From positions 1 through 46,307 of the forward strand of contig JACOUH010000025.1 of NCBI GenBank assembly GCA_016177925.1: a DNA stretch of 46,307 nt. Reading direction: 5' to 3'. Within the stretch, counting starts at the first letter, position 1. Each line of letters opens with the position of its first letter. This DNA is from Planctomycetota bacterium (GTDB lineage: Bacteria > Planctomycetota > Planctomycetia > Gemmatales > Gemmataceae). Below the pieces are notes generated by a model. The model did no database searches. It was not told the origin of the DNA and saw nothing but the letters and a program-made list of their open reading frames with translations. Position numbers and translations under genes: made by a program. Positions 17,294 through 25,103 of this stretch are shown one piece after another.

Positions 17294-18874
17294 ATGGACA
17301 ACTCTAGCAAGACCTCGTCCGAGCCGGGGAAGACGCCGGCGGTGGCGGAGGACCTTACCGGCCAGACGGTGGCGGAGTTCCACCTCTTGCGCAAGCTCGG
17401 CCAGGGCGGCATGGGGGCCGTCTACCTCGCGGAGCAGCAGTCGCCGAAGCGTAAGGTGGCAGTGAAAATCCTCCGCGCCGATCTCGCCGCCAACGAGAAC
17501 GCCCTGCTGCGCTTCCAGCAGGAGGCCAACACGGTCGGGCAGCTCAGTCACGCCAACATCGTACAGGTCTACGCCGCCGGCGAGTGGCAGGGGCTCTACT
17601 ACATCGCCCTGGAGTATGTCGAGGGCCGCAACCTGCGCGACTACCTGGCCAAGAAGGGCCCGCCGACCGTCCTGCATGCCCTTAGCATCATGCGCCAGGT
17701 GGCGTCGGCGCTGATCCGGGCCAGCGAGTTGGGCATCATCCATCGCGACATCAAGCCAGAGAACATCCTGCTGACGCGCAAGGGCGAGGTCAAGGTGGCA
17801 GACTTCGGCCTGTGCCGGCTGCCCGAGGGCGACCCGCGCGCCCTCAGCAAGACCGACAGCAACCTCACGATGGGCACGCCTCTGTACATGAGCCCCGAGC
17901 AAGTCGAGGGCAAACCCCTCGATGCGCGGACCGACATCTACTCGTTCGGCGTGACCTGCTACCACATGTTCAGCGGCGAACCGCCCTTCCGCGGCAATAC
18001 GGCGTTCGAGGTCGCCTTGCAGCATGTCCGCGACGAGCCGGTGCCGCTGACCAAGGTCCGTCCCGACCTGCCACTCGAATTGTGTGCCGTCATCCACAAG
18101 ATGATGGTCAAGGACCCCGCCCAGCGCTACCAGACCTGCCGCGACTTGCTCAAGGACATCGTCCGCGTCCGTGACACGCTCAACGGCGTGACCGGCCACC
18201 TGCCTCTGTCCACGACGGGCCTGGTTGCCGAGCCGGCCAGTTCGACAAAGGCGCTGACGGTCGCACCACGGCGCCGCCTGCTCGTCGCACTCGTTTTGAC
18301 CCTGCTGGCGGCCGGGGTGGCCGGCGCCGGCCTGGGGCTGTGGCACCAGAAAGGGCGCAGTCCGGCGGACGGCGAGGAGGCGCTCGCGGAGCCGGCGCCC
18401 TTTCCCGAGGCGACGCCGCCGCTGAAACGCGAACAGACCCGAAAGCGCTGGTTCGACGAGTTCTTCGCTCAGCACAACGGTCGCGAAAACCGGACCCTGG
18501 GCGTGCAGCTCTGTCTCGACGTCGCCCTGCCGTGCCTCGAGCACGGCCGGCTCGAGGAGGCGGACGAGGTGTTCGCCCGCCTGGAGAAGATCAAGCAGGA
18601 CGTCACCTACCACGCGCTCGGTACCCTCGGCCGGGCGATCGTCCTGGCCCTGCGCGAGCGGCCCGACGAGTCAAACGCCCTGTTCAACAAGCTGCAATGG
18701 CGACCCGGCAACGGCGGTGACCGAGCGGCACGGGCGGTTCAGGCCCTGATCGTCAGCAACCGTGCCCTGTCGAAGTGGCTGGCCGAGGCGGTCCACCATA
18801 ACCTAACCAACGGGCTGAACAAGAAGGACCTGCCGCTTTTCCTTCAGCGTTACGTGCGGCTCGACGGGCGCTAA
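17294..18874 (+). CDS. Membrane-anchored serine/threonine protein kinase
   Basis: This 526-residue Hanks-type kinase has its kinase domain at residues 29-290: GQGGMG 36-41, VAVKI with Lys58, HRDIKPEN 150-157, DFG 170-172, GTPLYMSPEQ about 194-203 and the RTDIYSFG block. One transmembrane helix follows (about 329-350, LLVALVLTLLAAGVAGAGLG), placing a 175-residue helical region of TPR-like character (LEEADEVFARLEKI) outside the cytoplasm. The architecture is that of PknB-like receptor kinases of planctomycetes; the external ligand is unknown. ATG 17294 directly follows the hairpin repeat. Confidence 0.92.
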   Translation: MDNSSKTSSEPGKTPAVAEDLTGQTVAEFHLLRKLGQGGMGAVYLAEQQSPKRKVAVKILRADLAANENALLRFQQEANTVGQLSHANIVQVYAAGEWQGLYYIALEYVEGRNLRDYLAKKGPPTVLHALSIMRQVASALIRASELGIIHRDIKPENILLTRKGEVKVADFGLCRLPEGDPRALSKTDSNLTMGTPLYMSPEQVEGKPLDARTDIYSFGVTCYHMFSGEPPFRGNTAFEVALQHVRDEPVPLTKVRPDLPLELCAVIHKMMVKDPAQRYQTCRDLLKDIVRVRDTLNGVTGHLPLSTTGLVAEPASSTKALTVAPRRRLLVALVLTLLAAGVAGAGLGLWHQKGRSPADGEEALAEPAPFPEATPPLKREQTRKRWFDEFFAQHNGRENRTLGVQLCLDVALPCLEHGRLEEADEVFARLEKIKQDVTYHALGTLGRAIVLALRERPDESNALFNKLQWRPGNGGDRAARAVQALIVSNRALSKWLAEAVHHNLTNGLNKKDLPLFLQRYVRLDGR

Positions 18875-18928
18875 CCGCCGGAGGATATACTCAAGCCGAG
18901 GAGCGTTGACACAAGCCCCAAGCGCCAG

Positions 18929-19040
18929 CGCGGGGATCTCGGGCCCCGTCGCTAGCGCTCCGGGCTTGTATCCCCGCGCTGGCGCGGGGATCTCGGGCCC
19001 CGTCGCTAGCGCTCCGGGCTTGTATCCCCGCGCTGGCGCG
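18929..19040. repeat. 54-bp direct tandem repeat
   Basis: A 54-bp unit occurs twice in tandem (18929-18982 and 18983-19036). Each unit contains internal palindromes (CGGGGATCTCGGGCCCCG and CCGCGCTGGCGCGG). It lies between the convergent kinase and thioredoxin genes. Confidence 0.8.
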
Positions 19041-19049
19041 GCGGGCTGG

Positions 19050-19919
19050 TCAGTACAGCAGTCGGGCCAGGCGCGAGCGGTACTTGTCCGACAACGGATG
19101 ACTGGGACCGATCGCGTAGAAGACCTGCACCATCGCCTCGCGCACCTTCGTCGCCGCCAGCTTCGGGTCGCGCTCGCCGGCCGACAGGAGCATCTCCAAG
19201 GCCTCCTCATGTTTGCCCTTCTGGGCCAGGGCGCAGCCCAGTTCGTAGCGAACCTGGGCATTGTCCGGCTCGGTCTGCAGTCGCTGGCGCAAGGCCGCCT
19301 CGTCGCCCGACACCGTCTCGGATAACCCGCGCAGCGACAGCAATCCCTTCAGCCGCTGGGCCTCCTCGCCGAGCGGGCCTTCGCTGCCGACCGGCTCCAG
19401 CAGCGCCGCCACCTCGTCGTCTTTCTTGCGGGCCAGCAGCACGCGGGCCAGGCCGACGCGGACGGCATCGTTTTCGTCTTCCTGTTCCAGGGCGCGACGG
19501 TACAGCGCCTCTGCCCGAGCCGGGTCTTTCTGCTCCAGCTCGAAGGCCTGCCGCACCTGGCGGTCCACCTCCGACGGCAGGATGCGGTTGAGGAACTCGC
19601 GCAGGTGCGGCTCGGGCAGCAGTCCGGTGAATTCCAGCACGACGTTGCCGGCCCGGATCGCCTTAACGGCGGGGATCGAGTCGATCCCGAAGGCCGCCGC
19701 CAGTTGCTGCGACTTGTCGACATCGACCTTGGCAAGGAGGACCTCGCCGCGCTGCTCGCGGACCAGCTTCTCGAGCACCGGGCCGAGCGTGCGGCACGGG
19801 TCGCACCACTTCGCCCAGAAGTCGACCACGACCGGCCGCTCGTAGGACTGCTGCAGGACGAGGCGCTCGAAGTCCTGTTCGTCCACATCGAAGACCCAGT
19901 TTGACGTCGACCCGTTCAT
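19050..19919 (-). CDS. Thioredoxin-TPR protein (CnoX/YbbN-like)
   Basis: This 289-residue cytoplasmic protein has an N-terminal thioredoxin fold (residues 1-110) with FWAKWCDPC as active site and the cis-Pro segment SIPAVKAIRAG. TPR-like helices follow to the end (ALYRRALEQEDENDAVRVGLARVLL, YELGCALAQKGKHEEALEML). The layout is that of CnoX/YbbN chaperedoxins, which pair thioredoxin activity with client holding. The motif WCDPC replaces the usual WCGPC but keeps both cysteines, so redox activity is plausible; E. coli CnoX has lost them. ATG 19919 has GGAGGGGGG just upstream on the minus strand. Confidence 0.85.
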   Translation of the reverse strand: MNGSTSNWVFDVDEQDFERLVLQQSYERPVVVDFWAKWCDPCRTLGPVLEKLVREQRGEVLLAKVDVDKSQQLAAAFGIDSIPAVKAIRAGNVVLEFTGLLPEPHLREFLNRILPSEVDRQVRQAFELEQKDPARAEALYRRALEQEDENDAVRVGLARVLLARKKDDEVAALLEPVGSEGPLGEEAQRLKGLLSLRGLSETVSGDEAALRQRLQTEPDNAQVRYELGCALAQKGKHEEALEMLLSAGERDPKLAATKVREAMVQVFYAIGPSHPLSDKYRSRLARLLY

Positions 19920-20072
19920 GAATCCCCCCTCCGCATAGGCCCCTCCGTCGTACAACGCCCCGGTATTGTAGAGAGTGGGGCAGCGGGCCCGCCTTCGTGG
20001 ACACGCTGCCCTCGGAATCCGGTAGGAGGATCTGCGGCTGCGGACAGGGCGCTGGCGTCCGTGCCACGACGT

Positions 20073-21644
20073 TCAGCCCGTTGAGTCGGGCACCTGTCTG
20101 CCACGTGCCGCCAGCCACCGCCACAAGGCGCCGGACTTGGCTAGGCTGACCAGGATCGCCACGCCGAACAGGCCGAGACTCAGGGCGATCTGGTCGAGCC
20201 CCGTCACGATCTGTCGCAGCGAGCAGTAGCCTTGCCAGCCCGCCGTCGCCAGCCAACAGGCCAGGACCACCGACGCGAGGGCGAGCGAAGGCCGGTGAGC
20301 GAGCGCCCGTCCGTACACCGCCAGGAGGACGGCCAGGGCCAGCGGGTAGGCCACGGCTGCCCAGGGCGGGACGCCGTCGGGGATGTCGAACTCGCCGAAG
20401 GTCGCGGCCACGCCGGCCACCAGCACCAGAAGCGCGCCCGCCACCCGGAGCGACCGGGCGAGGATGCCATCGAAGGCCGCCCCTACCGCCAGCACCGCCG
20501 CCAGGACCAGGTGGAACGCGATCAAGTCGCGGTGGGACGCGGTGCCCGTCCCCGCCGGGACCGCCAGCGCCGCGGCGACCGCCAGGCCGCAGCCGCCGAG
20601 CAGGCACCGCCAGGCGCTGCGTCGCCACAGCCCCAGCCCTTACCCGTAGAAACCCGCCGACGCCAGCAAGGTCAGGAACAGCGGGTCGCCGCCGAGCCGG
20701 GCCGCGAACGCCCTCAGGAATCCCCGGTAGATGGGGTCCGGCTGATGACCGACCAGCGCCAGGGCGACCAGTCCCACCGGCGCCGCCAACGCGACCGCAA
20801 GCACCAAACGGTGGGAAGCGACAATCCCGATCTCCAAGAGGAGGATGGCCACGCACAGCCCGAAGGGCACCAGGAAGTAGGGACCGAAGATGAGTCGGTC
20901 GCGGTCGACACCCTCGAGCAAGTGGAGCGACCAGCACAGCAGGAAGGCCCGCGCCGGCACGGCAAGGGCGAGCAGGCCGAACAGCGCCCACGGGTACAGC
21001 GGCCAGCGCCACGGGCTGCCGTTGACGCGGACGTAGGAGGGCCCACGGCGGACGGCCGGCAGCAGCGTCAGGAAGACCAGGCCCGCCGCGGTAGAGAAGC
21101 CGAACAGGCCCCACCTCAGGGCCTCGCTGTGCGGCCGGGCCAGCAGCGGGCTCAGCGCCAGCGGGTAGAGGAAGAACAGGGCCAGGATCAGGTAGTACGG
21201 CCCTCGGAACCACGCCGGGAGCGCCAGCCGGATGCCGCGCAGCACGCCCTCGCTGACCGTCACGGCGATCAGCAGGCCGCCGACGCAGCAGACGATCCCG
21301 CGGCCCGGACTGGCGACGAGCACCGCATCAAAGGTCACCGACGTCGCCAGGAACATCAGCACCACCAGGAGCAGCACGGTCCGCACATCGTCCCAGACGT
21401 TCCCGAAGCGCACCAGCAGGCACGCCGTCACGGCCAGCAACAGCGTGTAGCCGGACAGGCCGGTCAGCAGCGCCCAGGTCTGCTCGGCCCCATCCTTTGC
21501 CGTGAACGAGCCCCACAGGCCGACGAGGAACAGCGCGGCGCTGAGGACGTAAAACGGATTGTCGGTACAGAGGCGGCGGAGCAGCCAGCGACTACCCCAG
21601 TTCAGGGGCGGCGCGGACGCGGAGCGGAAGTCAAGCGGGAGCAT
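20073..21644 (-). pseudogene. Polytopic membrane protein interrupted by an in-frame TAA
   Basis: A single frame of 524 codons encodes a very hydrophobic protein with about a dozen helices. It is interrupted only by TAA at 20642-20640 (codon 335). The part before the stop (334 aa) ends LLASAGFYG. The frame then continues GLGLWRRSAWRCLLGGCGLA and stays hydrophobic to the natural end at 20073. The downstream part could restart at TTG 20525 (150 aa), but no good ribosome site is seen. The simplest reading is one membrane protein with a nonsense mutation or sequencing error. It has no diagnostic motif; the helix-rich layout resembles the protein at 8245-10161. Confidence 0.6.
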
Positions 21645-21951
21645 GGATGAGACCCTCGATGAAATGAGATGGGTCGCGGGCCCAGATCAAAGACAATGAG
21701 AGGAAGAATCCGGTTCCCCGACCCGATCAAGCCATCCTACCTCGCGCACCTGGGTTGTCGCAAGGCAACACCGCAGCGACTGCCCGAGACCGAGTTCTTC
21801 CCCCCTTGCCCCGCTTCGAGGGCGAATAGAGCTGATACTTGTCCAACAGGACCTGGACTCACACCAAGACACCGAAGGGACTGTTGGGGATCAACCGCGG
21901 CGGCGGCGCGGTGACGAGGCCGGGGTGAACGCCGCAGTTCCAGGTGGGGCG
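21645..21951. other. Gene-free stretch
   Basis: No convincing coding sequence, RNA gene or hairpin family is visible here. It separates the interrupted membrane protein gene from the IS66 relic and may be decayed insertion sequence DNA. Confidence 0.5.
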
Positions 21952-22317
21952 TTAACGCTTCCGAGGGACGAGGCGGCGGTGGGCCTTGACCTCGATCTCC
22001 AGGACGGTGCTTCGGTGGTGGGCAGGCGGGAGGAATCGCGTCGGCCGTGGCCGCCCCGACTCTGGGGTCGTGGCGCCGTCGGGGGAGGTTGCCGGGCAGC
22101 GGGTGTGGGCGTCGTCGGGAACCAGTTGGTCGGGCGTGTGGTGGGCCTCGGACTTGCGACCGAACAGGCGGTGCTGGAGGTCACGGCGTTCGGCCTGGAG
22201 GCGGGCGACTTCTTGCTTGAGCCGTTGCTCGCGCTGGGTAGCGCGTGAAGAGGCATGGAACGAACTCCCGGTGCATCCGTTATGCACCACCCATGCACCA
22301 GGGAGTGTTCGCTCCAA
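21952..22317 (-). pseudogene. IS66-type transposase N-terminal fragment
   Basis: The minus strand encodes a coiled-coil stretch (QREQRLKQEVARLQAERRDL) followed by HRLFGRKSEAHHTPDQLVPD and, later, VLEIEVKAHRRLV. These are the N-terminal landmarks of IS66-family TnpC transposases. The zinc-finger part between them appears deleted, and the frame ends 121 codons in, long before the catalytic DDE domain (full proteins are about 500 aa). No terminal inverted repeats were recognised. It lies just outside the island, next to the tRNA gene. Confidence 0.7.
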
Positions 22318-22382
22318 GGATCAACAAGGACGTTAAGTAGCAACAACGTCTTCGCTCACGTCACGCAGGCAAGAAAGCAAAG

Positions 22383-22469
22383 CGGAGAGGGAGGGATTCG
22401 AACCCTCGGTGGCGTTGCCGCCACACCGGTTTTCGAGACCGGCCCGATCGGCCACTCCGGCACCTCTCC
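22383..22469 (-). tRNA. tRNA-Ser (anticodon CGA)
   Basis: This is an 87-nt minus-strand tRNA. The acceptor stem pairs GGAGAGG (22469-22463) with CCTCTCC (22390-22384), followed by discriminator G at 22383. The anticodon stem CCGGT/ACCGG holds the loop CTCGAAA, so the anticodon is CGA, reading UCG serine codons. A long variable arm (GTGGCGGCAACGCCAC) confirms the class II serine type. The T arm GAGGGTTCGAATCCCTC is normal. CCA is not encoded. Its 5' half (22431-22469) is the left attachment repeat of the island, so the 5' half and upstream DNA of this gene came with the island. Confidence 0.95.
22431..22469. other. attL: 39-bp attachment repeat within tRNA-Ser
   Basis: This is the left copy of the 39-bp repeat (starts TTTCGAGACCGGCCCGATCG on the plus strand, ends CACCTCTCC). 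It completes a functional tRNA with the chromosomal 3' half at 22383-22430. It matches 40535-40573 base for base. Confidence 0.9.
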
Positions 22470-22546
22470 GAGTCGCCGTTTCCCCCGAAAAAACCAGGCA
22501 TTTCATCGTTTTCGGGAATCGGCTCTGCTGAGCTTCACTTCCGCTT

Positions 22547-22603
22547 TACTACCGCGTATACTACCGAGGTAGTAAAGTTGCCCCCGGCGGTCGTGACCCG
22601 CCG
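22547..22603. promoter_or_regulatory. Putative recombinase arm sites and integrase leader hairpin
   Basis: TACTACCG occurs at 22547-22554 and 22559-22566, and its inverse GGTAGTA at 22568-22574. The outer two form an inverted repeat (TTTACTACC/GGTAGTAAA). The same motif occurs twice near the other island end (40397-40414). A hairpin CCGGCGG-N7-CCGCCGG follows at 22583-22603 in the integrase leader and is preserved in the relic at 40655-40675. I infer arm-type binding sites for the recombinase or excisionase. Confidence 0.5.
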
Positions 22604-22643
22604 GAGGCGACGCCACCTGACACAAAGCAGCGGAGGTAGCGCC

Positions 22644-23792
22644 ATGTCTGAGCATTCTAGCCGAAAGCCCCGTCGCCGGAAAGCGGCTGACAGGCCCAAG
22701 AAGCCATACCCCGACTTCCCCCTGACGCCCCACGCCTCTGGCGCCTGGCAGAAGAAGATCAGGGGCAAGATACACTACTTCGGCAGGTGGGCGCGCCGCG
22801 TCAACGGCAAGCTGGAACGCATCGAAGGCGACGGCTGGAAAGAGGCCCTGGAGGAGTACAAGGCCCAGGCCGACGACCTGCACGCCGGACGAACGCCGCG
22901 GGTCAAGAGCGATGGGCTAACGGTCGCCGACCTGTGCAACCGCTTCCTCACCGCCAAGGTTCGCAAAGTGGATTCGGGCGAGCTTGGCGCCCGCATGTTT
23001 CAAGAGTACCGGGAGATCACCGACCTGCTCATTGCCGCCTTCGGCATGACACGGTTGGTGGACGACTTGGCGGCGGACGACTTCGAGTCGCTCCGCGCTC
23101 AGATGGCCGAGCGCTGGGGGCCGGTCCGGCTCGGCAACGGGATCACGCGGATCAAGTCGGTGTTCAAGTACGGACTCGACAACGGGCTGCTCGAAAAGGC
23201 GCCCCGGTATGGCGGGGAGTTCAGGAAGCCGGACAAGGCCGTACTACGACGGCACCGTGCCGCGAACGGCGAGAAGATGCTGGAGGCCGACCAACTGCGG
23301 ACGCTGATCGAAGCTGCCGGCGTGCCGTTCCGTGCAATGATCCTGCTCGGGATCAACGCCGGGTTCGGCAACCACGACTGCGCCTCACTTCCACTGTCTT
23401 CCCTGGACCTCGAAGCGGGATGGCTGAACTTCCCCCGCCCGAAGACCGGCATCGCTCGCCGCTGTCCGCTCTGGCCGGAAACCGTGACCGCGATCCGCGA
23501 GGCTCTGGCGGCGCGACCGACGCCGAAGGACAAAGCCGACGTGGACTTCGTGTTCATCCTGTCCACGGGGCGGCGTTGGGTGCGGAACACGGAGAAGAGC
23601 CGCACGGACAATGTCAGCGTGCATTTCTGCGAGCTGCTGAAGAGGCTCGGGCTGCACCGCGACGGGCTCGGCTTCTACACGACAACAGCGACCCAGACGA
23701 GGCGACCGTGCCTTTCGAGCAGGACGGCGGCCAGACGCGGCCCACGCTGCGGCTCTACGTCGGTTAAAGTGAATGGCTTGAGCGGGGGATAG
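22644..23792 (+). CDS. Tyrosine recombinase/integrase with replaced C-terminus
   Basis: This is an island integrase of 382 residues as it stands. After a basic N-terminus (RKPRRRKAAD) come an arm-binding-type region, a core-binding helical domain (about 85-185, TVADLCNRFLTAK through RIKSVFKYGLDNG) and the start of the catalytic domain (LLGINAGFGNHDCASLPLS, FPRPKTGIARRCPLWPETV). The catalytic Arg-His-x-x-Arg and Tyr segment should follow GLGFY, but the frame turns into unrelated residues (TTTATQTRRPCLSS). The +2 frame there reads DNSDPDEATVPFEQDGG and RPTLRLYVG, ending at a stop, like the tail of another protein. A deletion has probably fused the integrase to a neighbouring gene's end. ATG 22644 has GGAGG 7 nt upstream. 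Confidence 0.8.
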   Translation: MSEHSSRKPRRRKAADRPKKPYPDFPLTPHASGAWQKKIRGKIHYFGRWARRVNGKLERIEGDGWKEALEEYKAQADDLHAGRTPRVKSDGLTVADLCNRFLTAKVRKVDSGELGARMFQEYREITDLLIAAFGMTRLVDDLAADDFESLRAQMAERWGPVRLGNGITRIKSVFKYGLDNGLLEKAPRYGGEFRKPDKAVLRRHRAANGEKMLEADQLRTLIEAAGVPFRAMILLGINAGFGNHDCASLPLSSLDLEAGWLNFPRPKTGIARRCPLWPETVTAIREALAARPTPKDKADVDFVFILSTGRRWVRNTEKSRTDNVSVHFCELLKRLGLHRDGLGFYTTTATQTRRPCLSSRTAARRGPRCGSTSVKVNGLSGG

Positions 23793-23874
23793 GGTAGGCC
23801 ACCCGAACCCCGGTTGCCTTTGCCGGCTGCCCCCGCTCTTCTCTTCCAAAGGCCGCCGTGGAAAGGCAACGGCC

Positions 23875-24417
23875 ATGTCCGTATCAATCCCTGCGCACGT
23901 CAAGAAAAAGCTGATCGACGAAATCGCAGACTTGCGAACTGTCTTTGGGTTGATGGCGAACGTCCCGCACCAGCAATTCGATTGGAGCGTCGGCAAGCTG
24001 TGGGACATCTGGCGGAGAGAGTTGCCAACCGTCCCTCCCCCGGCGGGGATGCCGACGCCCGCGAACTATGAAGAGGCACAAGCGGCCCTTGACGTGATGC
24101 TGCGAGAAATCGGCGAAGACGCCGAGGGAGCGCGAACGCCGCCGGCCGGCTCGACGACGACCGCTGAGCCAGATACCGGGAGCGGCAAGCCGACAGAGGA
24201 CCAGTACGTCACGCGCGATCAGATTGCCGCCCTGGTGCAACGGAACAAGGACACCGTGGCCGGCTGGTTCAACGAGGACTCGCAAGCCCCCGCGCCCGCA
24301 GTCGAGGGCGGCGGCGGCAAGCGGCATGAGTACCTCTGGCCGAAGGTCCGGCCGTGGCTGGAGAAGAAGACCGGCCGCAAGTTGCCGGAACGCTTCCCTG
24401 AACTCCCGCCTCGCTAG
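23875..24417 (+). CDS. Hypothetical island protein with C-terminal HTH-like segment
   Basis: This 180-residue protein has a helical N-terminal half (SIPAHVKKKLIDEIADLRTV), a disordered linker rich in Pro, Thr and Gly, and a C-terminal segment VTRDQIAALVQRNKDTVAGW followed by YLWPKVRPWLEKKTGRKLPE. That end has the spacing of a MerR/excisionase-type helix-turn-helix. It may be a DNA-binding accessory protein of the island. ATG 23875 follows the integrase by 82 bp on the same strand. The family is not recognised beyond this. Confidence 0.6.
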   Translation: MSVSIPAHVKKKLIDEIADLRTVFGLMANVPHQQFDWSVGKLWDIWRRELPTVPPPAGMPTPANYEEAQAALDVMLREIGEDAEGARTPPAGSTTTAEPDTGSGKPTEDQYVTRDQIAALVQRNKDTVAGWFNEDSQAPAPAVEGGGGKRHEYLWPKVRPWLEKKTGRKLPERFPELPPR

Positions 24418-24517
24418 GCGGCAACCGCCGGCCCTAAACGGGAAGCGCGGGTAAGCGCCGGTATCCGCGGGGGTGCCCGGTAAGCTCGTCTTCGTCCTAC
24501 ACGCGACGGAGGCAAGC

Positions 24518-24757
24518 ATGACGAGCGACGCACTTATCCCCGCCCACATCCATCCCGACGCCTTCTACCAGGACGGCCAGGCCCGGCTGCTGCTCGGGCT
24601 GACGGGTACGACTCTAGCCCGCGCCCGGCGGTACGGCAGGCTCCGCTTTACCCGCCAGGGAAACCGCGTGCTCTACCGTGGGGCCTGGCTGCTCGCGTGG
24701 CTTGAGTCGGACGCCGACCGCTCGGCCGCCATCGCGGAGGGCCGGCGCCATGAGTAG
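24518..24757 (+). CDS. Small HTH (excisionase-like) protein
   Basis: This 79-residue protein has a winged-helix-like pattern: LLLGLTGTTLARARRYGRLR, a strand/wing FTRQGNRVLYRG, then WLLAWLESD. This matches HTH_17/excisionase-type proteins, though the recognition helix is unusual. ATG 24518 has GGAGG 5 nt upstream. The stop overlaps the next gene's start by 8 bp, so the two are coupled. It may act in excision directionality or transcription control of the island. Confidence 0.65.
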   Translation: MTSDALIPAHIHPDAFYQDGQARLLLGLTGTTLARARRYGRLRFTRQGNRVLYRGAWLLAWLESDADRSAAIAEGRRHE

Positions 24758-25001
24758 CACGCTTTCCGTCCGCGACGTGTGCGAGCGCTACGGTGTCAGC
24801 GAGCATACGGTCCTTGGCTGGATAGGCTCTGGCGAACTTCGCGCAGTGAATGTCGGTCGCACGCCGGGTGCGAAGAAACCGCGCTGGCGAATCCCGCAGA
24901 CGGCGCTGGATGCTTTCGAGTTGGCGCGGACAGCTACACCGCCCCCGCCGCGGCGCCCTCGGCGGAAACGACCTGCGGACGTGATCGAGTTCTACAAGTG
25001 A
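24750..25001 (+). CDS. Excisionase-family HTH protein
   Basis: This 83-residue DNA-binding protein has a clear MerR-like helix-turn-helix: LSVRDVCERYGVSEHTVLGW, then IGSGELRAVNVGRTPGAKKP and RWRIPQTALDAF as the wing. The basic, proline-rich tail (PPPPRRPRRKRPADVIEFYK) probably adds nonspecific DNA contact. It overlaps the upstream HTH gene. Two adjacent small HTH proteins beside an integrase suggest one serves as recombination directionality factor (inference). Confidence 0.8.
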   Translation: MSSTLSVRDVCERYGVSEHTVLGWIGSGELRAVNVGRTPGAKKPRWRIPQTALDAFELARTATPPPPRRPRRKRPADVIEFYK

Positions 25002-25103
25002 GGCTTGATAGCGCGGCCTCCGGCCGCCCGCGTAGTTGAGGAAACGCCAACAGCCGGAAGCGACAACTCCCGGCTGCGGCTTAACCCATGAAAGGAGGCA
25101 GAT

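Noticed and set aside
18929..19040. 54-bp tandem repeat as a CRISPR array
   Set aside because: Two adjacent copies with no unique spacers and no cas genes nearby.
20640..20642. In-frame stop in the membrane protein as recoding
   Set aside because: The codon is TAA, not TGA, and the site has no recoding context. Mutation or error is simpler.
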